A stretch of 64,000 nucleotides of DNA from Yersinia thracica (GTDB lineage Bacteria; Pseudomonadota; Gammaproteobacteria; Enterobacterales; Enterobacteriaceae), in contig NZ_CABHXX010000095.1 of NCBI RefSeq assembly GCF_902170565.1, positions 186,001-250,000 on the forward strand, in the 5' to 3' direction. Made by a program: the position numbers and the translations under genes. Of this stretch, positions 58,167-64,000 are shown piece after piece; position 1 is the stretch's first letter; each line of letters starts with the position of its first letter. Below the pieces are notes generated by a model, which saw only the letters and a program-made list of their open reading frames with translations, made no database searches and was not told where the DNA came from.

Positions 58167-58375
58167 AAAGACCCCTTATATAGTAGTTACTGAACGGTAG
58201 TGACTAATGAGGATCAATGCGGCCCAATACTGAGTGAGCTTTTTCAGTATACGCAACCGTTGATGAATTTGGCGATTATCTACAGATATTTACAAATTAT
58301 TTATTTTCTGATGATTAATGAATCGAAAGTTAAAAATAAAAAATGTGAAAGGGAACAGCCCAATATTTACTGATA

Positions 58376-58411
58376 TAAAAAAGCCGAGGAGCGACTCCCC
58401 GGCAAAAAAAC
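58376..58411 (-). terminator. Terminator after dinI
   Basis: On the minus strand GCCGGGGAGTCGCTCCTCGGC folds as a hairpin and is followed by TTTTTT. Confidence 0.85.
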
Positions 58412-58460
58412 AGCATTTATCTGCAACATATCGCCGTCATTGACAGCCTATTGCAGTGGG

Positions 58461-58706
58461 TTACTCCGCGTCGAACCAGTCATCCGCGCTTTCCCATATT
58501 TCTTGTAATATTTCAGATATGAGGTCTTTATCCGTTTTGGCGCCACCTAAAACAGAAAGATTATTCGCACCGGCATAGCGTACTTGTACGGCGGTGGTAG
58601 TCTCTGGGAATTTAGTATTCAGCCGTTTACTCAATTCATTGGTGAGTGCTTCGATAGCACCTGCGGGTAATTGGTTTTTCTTATCAATACTGACTTCAAC
58701 ACGCAT
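58461..58706 (-). CDS. dinI: DNA damage-inducible protein DinI
   Basis: 81 residues. RecA modulator: MRVEVSIDKKNQLPAGAIEAL and the acidic C-terminal helix ISEILQEIWESADDWF that binds the RecA filament. GGAGG precedes the start. A perfect LexA box lies 24 bp upstream. Neighbours bssS and pyrC match E. coli. Confidence 0.96.
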   Translation of the reverse strand: MRVEVSIDKKNQLPAGAIEALTNELSKRLNTKFPETTTAVQVRYAGANNLSVLGGAKTDKDLISEILQEIWESADDWFDAE

Positions 58707-58729
58707 ATTTGGCCCTCCGAATATTTATA

Positions 58730-58745
58730 CTGTTTATTTATACAG
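58730..58745. promoter_or_regulatory. LexA box of dinI
   Basis: CTGTTTATTTATACAG, exact CTGT-N8-ACAG. Confidence 0.95.
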
Positions 58746-58822
58746 TATAAATATTCAGGCCGCAACTGACTAAGAAAAAAATTTTCAGCTGTAGAGAAAA
58801 ATGTGCTCTACAGCTGATGTTA

Positions 58823-59869
58823 TCAGGCTTTAACTGACCAATTGAGAGTCTGACCGGCAAGGAAAGGAATGATAGATTCGTTTCCTAATGTGATTTCTTC
58901 TGGTTGCTGGAAAGGTTCCCGAACCAACTCAACAAAATCTTCGTTAACCGGCAAGTCATAAAAGCGCGGGCCATTCAAAGAGCAGAAAGCTTCCAAATGT
59001 TCCAATACATTCATTTCTTCAAACACAGTGGCATAAGCTGAAAGCGCCGACGGGGCGTTGAAAACACCGGCACAGCCGCAAGATGATTCTTTCCGATGTT
59101 TAGCATGAGGAGCAGAGTCAGTACCAAGGAAGAAACGGTCTGAACCACTGGCCACGGCTTGCCGCAAGGCATCTTGATGAGTGCTCCGCTTCAGAATTGG
59201 CAAGCAGAACAGGTGAGGGCGGATCCCACCAACCAACATATGATTGCGGTTGAACATCAAATGTTGAGGAGTGATGGTCGCACCAAGGAAACGATTGCCT
59301 GCCAGCACATAGTCGGCCGCATCTTTGGTGGTGATGTGCTCAAAGACAATTTTCAATTCTGGGAATTTACGGCGTATCGGTTCCAGAATCGTTTCAATAA
59401 AACGCGCTTCACGATCAAAAATATCCACCGCGGCATCGGTGACTTCACCGTGAATTAACAGCGGCATGCCAATCTTCTGCATTTGTTCAAACAGCGGATA
59501 AATCGCTGGAATATCAGAGACACCATGCGTCGAGTTAGTGGTGGCATTGGCCGGATATAATTTGGCCGCAGTAAATACGCTGTTTTCAAAGCCGTGGGTC
59601 AGTTCATTGACATCCAGGGTATTGGTCAGGTAGCACGTCATCAGTGGGGTGAATCTATGACCTGCAGGTATTGCCGCCAAAATACGTTCCCGATAAGCAA
59701 TAGCACTGGCAACAGTGGTGATCGGTGGGGTCAAATTTGGCATGACGATGGCCCGGGCAAATACCTCGGAAGTATAGGGCAGCACGGTGCTGAGTATTTC
59801 GTCATCACGTAAGTGAATATGCCAGTCATCTGGGCGGCGAATTTTCAGGGTTTGAGGTTGTGCAGTCAT
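58823..59869 (-). CDS. pyrC: Dihydroorotase PyrC
   Basis: 348 residues. Cyclises carbamoyl-aspartate in pyrimidine synthesis. Metal-binding DWHIHLRD at the start, [11 protein letters not shown] (carboxylated lysine), [39 protein letters not shown]. Full-length type II enzyme. The upstream sequence shows no PurR box that I can identify. Confidence 0.97.
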   Translation of the reverse strand: MTAQPQTLKIRRPDDWHIHLRDDEILSTVLPYTSEVFARAIVMPNLTPPITTVASAIAYRERILAAIPAGHRFTPLMTCYLTNTLDVNELTHGFENSVFTAAKLYPANATTNSTHGVSDIPAIYPLFEQMQKIGMPLLIHGEVTDAAVDIFDREARFIETILEPIRRKFPELKIVFEHITTKDAADYVLAGNRFLGATITPQHLMFNRNHMLVGGIRPHLFCLPILKRSTHQDALRQAVASGSDRFFLGTDSAPHAKHRKESSCGCAGVFNAPSALSAYATVFEEMNVLEHLEAFCSLNGPRFYDLPVNEDFVELVREPFQQPEEITLGNESIIPFLAGQTLNWSVKA

Positions 59870-60116
59870 TCAACGGGCTCCGCAGTCATGATGAAATATT
59901 GGTTTTTGTGCTGTTTCCGGCGGGGTGTAAGGATAAGCGGAAAGTGCTTAGGATGCATCTGATTGTTACGGTTAAGTTGAAAACAATATTTTTGGTCAGT
60001 TGAAAATAATGTCAAAAGGGGCTCTTATAGAGAGGCGCCAAGTCACATTGTCCTACAGGGCGAGTGATTGATTTATCGGCAAGTATGCTAATTAAATATC
60101 AGATGGGAGAATAATC

Positions 60117-60404
60117 ATGGAAGTTCGTGTCATTGCCAGTTTAGTGGCGAAACCTGAGTTTATTGCTGAAGTTAAAGCGGCAGTTCATCAGGTTATCGAC
60201 CCGAGCCGTGAGGAAAAGGGGAATCTGCAATATGATCTCCATGCCGAAAGCGGCCAAGAAGGTTCTTTTGTATTTTTCGAACGCTGGGCATCTGATGATG
60301 CATTGGAAAAACATAATAAAACTGAACATTTTAAAGAATTTGTTAAAGCGCTAGAGGGCAAGCTGGAAAGCCTTGAGATCAAGAACGTGAAGCAGATTGC
60401 TTGA
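60117..60404 (+). CDS. Antibiotic biosynthesis monooxygenase (ABM) domain protein
   Basis: 95 residues, a single dimeric alpha-beta barrel: MEVRVIASLVAKPEFIAEVKAA, GNLQYDLHAE, FVFFERWASDDALEKHNKTEHF. Family YgiN-like quinol monooxygenases; substrate unknown. Well-placed GGGAG/GAATAATC before ATG. Stands alone between pyrC and rne. Confidence 0.9.
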   Translation: MEVRVIASLVAKPEFIAEVKAAVHQVIDPSREEKGNLQYDLHAESGQEGSFVFFERWASDDALEKHNKTEHFKEFVKALEGKLESLEIKNVKQIA

Positions 60405-60418
60405 GTTTATCGGCGAAA

Positions 60419-60446
60419 TAAAAAACCCGCCAGATGGCGGGTTTTG
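60419..60446. terminator. Bidirectional terminator between the ABM gene and rne
   Basis: AAAACCCGCC-AGAT-GGCGGGTTTT, symmetrical. Serves the convergent genes. Confidence 0.92.
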
Positions 60447-60473
60447 CAATATTAGGACTGAATGATATTGCTA

Positions 60474-63400
60474 TTATTCGACCGATTGTGGTTTTGTTGC
60501 CGGTGCAGTGGCCTGAGTTGCCGCAGCATGACCACCCGCAGAACCTTTACCTGCAAAATCAAAGGCTGGGCGTTCCCATTGGCCTTGAGCTGATGATGCA
60601 GGGACGTAATCAGGCGCAGGTGCTTTGGTCATCGGTGCTGAAGCATAGTGCTTAAATAGCACGCCTTCAGGATGAGCAACAACCGGCTGTTGTGCTGCCA
60701 CGGCAACAGGAGCCACAACGGCCTCTTCTGTCACATTGACCTCTTCAGCTACAGTTTCGGCAACCACAGTTTCCGCAGCAATCACTTCTGGCTCGGTTAT
60801 TTCTTCAACCACAGCTTCTTCGACTACCGCTTCCACACCAACAGTTTCCACAACAATCGCTTCTGGCTCGATTGCTTTTTCAACCGCTGTTTCTGTTGCA
60901 GCCGCTTCTTCAACCACAGGTTCAGCTGCTGTGATAGCTTCAGCTTCTGGTGCTATTTCAGTCACCTGAACAGGTTCTTCAATCGCGCGAGTTTCAACAG
61001 TGGTTTCTACTGCTGCTGGCTCAATAACGGCTGTTTCTGCCATTGTTGTTTCTACAATTGTTGTTTCTACGACCACAGGTGCACGGCCAGGTACGGCAGC
61101 GGCGGATGAGGATGACCCCCCCGGCTTATGTTGTGGTGTCGGCACGGCAATTTCAGCTACGGCAGCAGTAACAACTGGAGCAGCAATCACTGGAGTAACA
61201 ACAACTGATGCGGCAGCAATAGCGATTGATGTTTCTACAGCGGCAACTTCTTGCACGCGTTCTACTGGCAATTGTTCTTCAACCGGGTTTTCCACAAAGG
61301 CTTGTTCAACCTGCCGGGCAACCGGATAACGCACCCACACCTTACCCGACGCCATTTCTGGTGAGGCGAAAGCACCCGCCAGCGGCATAGCAGATTGTGT
61401 TGGATAGCGCTCATCACGATAGCGACGACGGCGTTGGCCGCTGACACGCAGGTGGCGAGGCGAGCGGCGAGAGCGACGTGGCATGCCATTTTCATTGTTG
61501 GCATTGCGGTCGTTCGTTGCATCATCATCAGCCTGAGAGCTAGTTTGCGTCAGTAATTTCACTTCTTCCTGCACTACTGGTGCAGCAACCTGAGCAACTG
61601 GGGCAGTGACCGGTGTTTCCAGAACATTCAGCTCATCATTCGCGGATTGAATACGGACTTTCTGATTCAATTGGCGGCGTTGACGGCGCTGCATCACCTG
61701 TTGGCGCTCTTCTTGCTCAGGTTGTACTTCTTCTACAGCTGCGGCAATGACATCAATATCATCAACTTTAGCTTTAACATCCTGTGGTGCCTGGCGTTTG
61801 TCATCCTGACGACGACGCTGGCGATCACCGCGGCGCTGTGGCTGCTCTTCACGCGGTGCTTTATCCGCTTCTACAACTTCAGTTTGCGCTAATGGCGCAG
61901 TTGTCTGTTGCGTTGGGCGTTTATTGCGGCGTTGATCTTCACGGCCCTCGCGATTGCTATTATCGCGGTTAGCATTGTCACGGCTGTTGTTATCACGAGC
62001 ATTGTTATCACGGCTTGAGTTATCACGGCTTGAGTTATCACGGCTTGAGTTATCACGATTGGAGTTATCGCGACCTTCACGTGGCGTGCGGTCACCGCGA
62101 TCTTTACGGTTATTATTCTGGCGACGAGGATTACGGCGATCATTGCGACGATTTTCGCTATTTTCCGTTTTCTCAACTTCGACCGGTTTAATTTCTTCTG
62201 CTGATGTGCCGAATATACCTTTCAGGCCACTGAGCAGACGGCTGAAGAAACCAGGTTGTTCATCCGTCGCAACAGTTTTCTGTGGTGCAACAGTTGGCTT
62301 AACAGGCGTAGCTGTAGGGGCTGACTCTGGCGGCACTTCAGTTGGCAGAGAGAAAGTCGCCAACGCCGGTTGCTCTGGGCGTTTACGCTCAATAGTCGCT
62401 TCTTCCAGCGGTTGCGCCATTTCTGCTTCATGCAGTTGTGGCAACAAATAGCTGAGAGTCGGGACTTCTTCGCCTTTGCGTACGCGAAGCACCGAGTAAT
62501 GCGGCGTTTGCATTTGATCGTTTGGCACGATCACTGCACGTACACCACCCTGGCGTTTTTCGATGGCATTGACGGATTCACGTTTTTCGTTCAACAGATA
62601 CGAAGCAATTTGTACCGGCACAATCGCGTGAACTTCATGAGTATTTTCTTTCAGCGCTTCTTCTTCAATCAAACGCAGAATAGAAAGTGACAGGGATTCG
62701 TTGTCACGTACAGTACCGGTACCGCTACAGCGTGGGCATACATGGTGGCTTGACTCACCCAGTGACGGGCTGAGGCGCTGGCGGGACATTTCCAGTAAAC
62801 CGAAGCGGGAAATGCGGCCAATCTGGATACGCGCACGATCCTGACGGACGGCATCGCGCAAACGGTTTTCCACTTCACGCTGGTGGCGAACCGGTGTCAT
62901 ATCGATAAAGTCGATGACAATCAGGCCACCCAAGTCGCGTAGACGTAATTGGCGAGCAATCTCATCGGCAGCTTCAAGGTTGGTATTGAATGCGGTTTCT
63001 TCGATATCACCACCACGCGTTGCTCGCGCGGAGTTAATATCAATCGCCGTCAGCGCTTCGGTAGTGTCAATAACAATCGAACCGCCGGAAGGCAGACGCA
63101 CTTCGCGTTGGAAGGCAGATTCAATCTGTGACTCAATTTGGTAGTGACTGAATAATGGAATTTCACCACTATACAATTTAATTTTGCTGCTGAAATCCGG
63201 GCGGCCGAGCGCGGCGATATGCTCTTTAGCCAGTTCGAGAACTTTAGGGTTATCTATCAGGATTTCGCCGATGTCCGGGCGCAGATAATCACGGAAAGCA
63301 CGGACAATCACGTTACTTTCCTGATGGATCAGGAATGGTGCAGGGCGACCTTCAGCGGCTTTTTTAATCGCATCCCAATGCTTCAGACGGAATGATAAGT

Positions 63401-63947
63401 CCCATTGCAGCGCATCAGCAGATTTACCGACACCGGCGGTACGCACAATCAGGCCCATGCCGTCAGGCAATTGCAGGGAGGATAGGGCTTCTTTCAGTTC
63501 AGTGCGGTCATCACCCTCGATACGGCGAGAAATACCCCCGGCCCGTGGGTTGTTTGGCATCAGAACTAAATAACTACCTGCCAGGCTGATGAAAGTCGTG
63601 AGTGCGGCACCTTTATTACCGCGTTCTTCTTTATCAACCTGAACAATAACTTCCTGGCCTTCGCGCAGCACATCTTTGATGTTTGGGCGGCCATGAGAGG
63701 AATAATTACTAGGGAAATATTCGCGAGATATTTCTTTTAATGGGAGAAAACCATGTCGTTCAGCGCCGTAATCAACAAAAGCGGCTTCCAGACTAGGTTC
63801 GATTCGAGTGATTTTACCTTTGTAAATATTCGCTTTTTTCTGTTCATGACCTGGGCTTTCAATATCCAAATCATACAGCCGCTGTCCATCTACAAGGGCA
63901 ACACGCAACTCTTCTTGCTGAGTGGCGTTAATCAACATTCTTTTCAT
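60474..63947 (-). CDS. rne: Ribonuclease E
   Basis: 1157 residues. The N-terminal ~530 are the catalytic half: S1 domain ([23 protein letters not shown]), 5'-sensor/RNase H-like region, DNase I-like part with [23 protein letters not shown] and the metal-binding aspartates (VIDFIDM), and the zinc-link CPRCSGTG. The rest is the unstructured degradosome scaffold: membrane-associating helix region near 570-585 ([15 protein letters not shown]), arginine-rich stretches, RDNSS-type repeats at about residues 626-672, and long Glu/Val/Ala/Thr-rich low complexity to the C terminus. Only about 50 bp of its leader is in the window. Confidence 0.97.
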   Translation of the reverse strand: MKRMLINATQQEELRVALVDGQRLYDLDIESPGHEQKKANIYKGKITRIEPSLEAAFVDYGAERHGFLPLKEISREYFPSNYSSHGRPNIKDVLREGQEVIVQVDKEERGNKGAALTTFISLAGSYLVLMPNNPRAGGISRRIEGDDRTELKEALSSLQLPDGMGLIVRTAGVGKSADALQWDLSFRLKHWDAIKKAAEGRPAPFLIHQESNVIVRAFRDYLRPDIGEILIDNPKVLELAKEHIAALGRPDFSSKIKLYSGEIPLFSHYQIESQIESAFQREVRLPSGGSIVIDTTEALTAIDINSARATRGGDIEETAFNTNLEAADEIARQLRLRDLGGLIVIDFIDMTPVRHQREVENRLRDAVRQDRARIQIGRISRFGLLEMSRQRLSPSLGESSHHVCPRCSGTGTVRDNESLSLSILRLIEEEALKENTHEVHAIVPVQIASYLLNEKRESVNAIEKRQGGVRAVIVPNDQMQTPHYSVLRVRKGEEVPTLSYLLPQLHEAEMAQPLEEATIERKRPEQPALATFSLPTEVPPESAPTATPVKPTVAPQKTVATDEQPGFFSRLLSGLKGIFGTSAEEIKPVEVEKTENSENRRNDRRNPRRQNNNRKDRGDRTPREGRDNSNRDNSSRDNSSRDNSSRDNNARDNNSRDNANRDNSNREGREDQRRNKRPTQQTTAPLAQTEVVEADKAPREEQPQRRGDRQRRRQDDKRQAPQDVKAKVDDIDVIAAAVEEVQPEQEERQQVMQRRQRRQLNQKVRIQSANDELNVLETPVTAPVAQVAAPVVQEEVKLLTQTSSQADDDATNDRNANNENGMPRRSRRSPRHLRVSGQRRRRYRDERYPTQSAMPLAGAFASPEMASGKVWVRYPVARQVEQAFVENPVEEQLPVERVQEVAAVETSIAIAAASVVVTPVIAAPVVTAAVAEIAVPTPQHKPGGSSSSAAAVPGRAPVVVETTIVETTMAETAVIEPAAVETTVETRAIEEPVQVTEIAPEAEAITAAEPVVEEAAATETAVEKAIEPEAIVVETVGVEAVVEEAVVEEITEPEVIAAETVVAETVAEEVNVTEEAVVAPVAVAAQQPVVAHPEGVLFKHYASAPMTKAPAPDYVPASSAQGQWERPAFDFAGKGSAGGHAAATQATAPATKPQSVE
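61968..62072 (-). repeat. 15 bp tandem repeats inside rne (RDNSS-type repeats)
   Basis: On the plus strand units of CTTGAGTTATCACGG recur with 15 bp period, three identical and several degenerate. They encode RDN[SN][SNA] five-residue repeats in the scaffold part of RNase E. Confidence 0.9.
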
Positions 63948-64000
63948 CTTTAACTTACTCGTTATTTTTACATTGTCATTAGAACTGCGGGCAAAATAAC

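Noticed and set aside
60672-61329. Long plus-strand frames opposite the end of rne
   Set aside because: They are mirror translations of the Glu/Val/Ala/Thr-rich scaffold of RNase E; repetitive codons keep all frames open.
1-64000. CRISPR arrays, prophage, complete insertion sequences
   Set aside because: No spaced direct repeats of CRISPR type and no transposase or phage structural gene were seen in any frame.

Overview
This 64 kb window is chromosomal DNA of a gamma-proteobacterium in the Enterobacterales, almost certainly a Yersinia of the enterocolitica-like group. Three things point there. Gene order and protein sequence follow the E. coli/Yersinia backbone: fabA-lonH-matP-ompA-sulA-sxy-yccS-yccF-helD-mgsA-yccT-yccU-hspQ-rlmI-acyP-tusE-serT, then opgC/opgGH-yceK, mdtG-lpxL, trhO, solA-bssS-dinI-pyrC and rne. 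There are several ERIC elements, one of them the long form known from yersiniae. There is also a YPAL-type palindromic insertion, a Yersinia-typical repeat, with a 24 bp target duplication. Species assignment is not possible from the sequence alone.

Layout. 1-1.1 kb: a translationally coupled HxlR-family regulator and FabF-like synthase operon (the synthase runs off the left edge) behind a perfect 27 bp palindrome. 1.2-17.7 kb: conserved core block ending at tRNA-Ser(UGA). 17.7-32.6 kb: an accessory zone. It starts with an AT-rich, gene-poor stretch after the tRNA, then carries a complete periplasmic nitrite reductase cluster (nrfABCDE, a DsbE-like gene, nrfFG), a minus-strand small RNA with the ArcZ seed, an EamA exporter, a 910-residue BvgS/EvgS-like sensor without a kinase core, and the NhaP2-type antiporter. 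32.8-39 kb: osmoregulated periplasmic glucan genes (opgC divergent from opgGH) and yceK. 39-44.8 kb: transporters, a DoxX protein and lpxL. 45-52.4 kb: tetrathionate respiration genes (ttrRS divergent from ttrBCA), sitting where E. coli has lpxL next to trhO. 52.6-64 kb: core genes again, with a tiny YceO-like protein, an RcsA-like regulator and rne.

Functional themes. Anaerobic respiration is prominent: NrfA reduces nitrite to ammonium and TtrABC reduces tetrathionate, and both have FNR-like sites upstream. A perfect NarL/NarP 7-2-7 site lies before nrf. sulA and dinI carry perfect LexA boxes, and fabA carries a FabR-type operator. mgsA and the DoxX gene have ERIC elements 18-25 bp before their start codons.

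The most interesting items are the ArcZ-like small RNA between nrfG and the EamA gene, the kinase-less sensor whose receiver also lacks its phosphoacceptor aspartate, the hxlR-fabF operon with its palindrome, and the ERIC pair in inverted orientation around mgsA. All database-level statements are from family knowledge; no searches were run.
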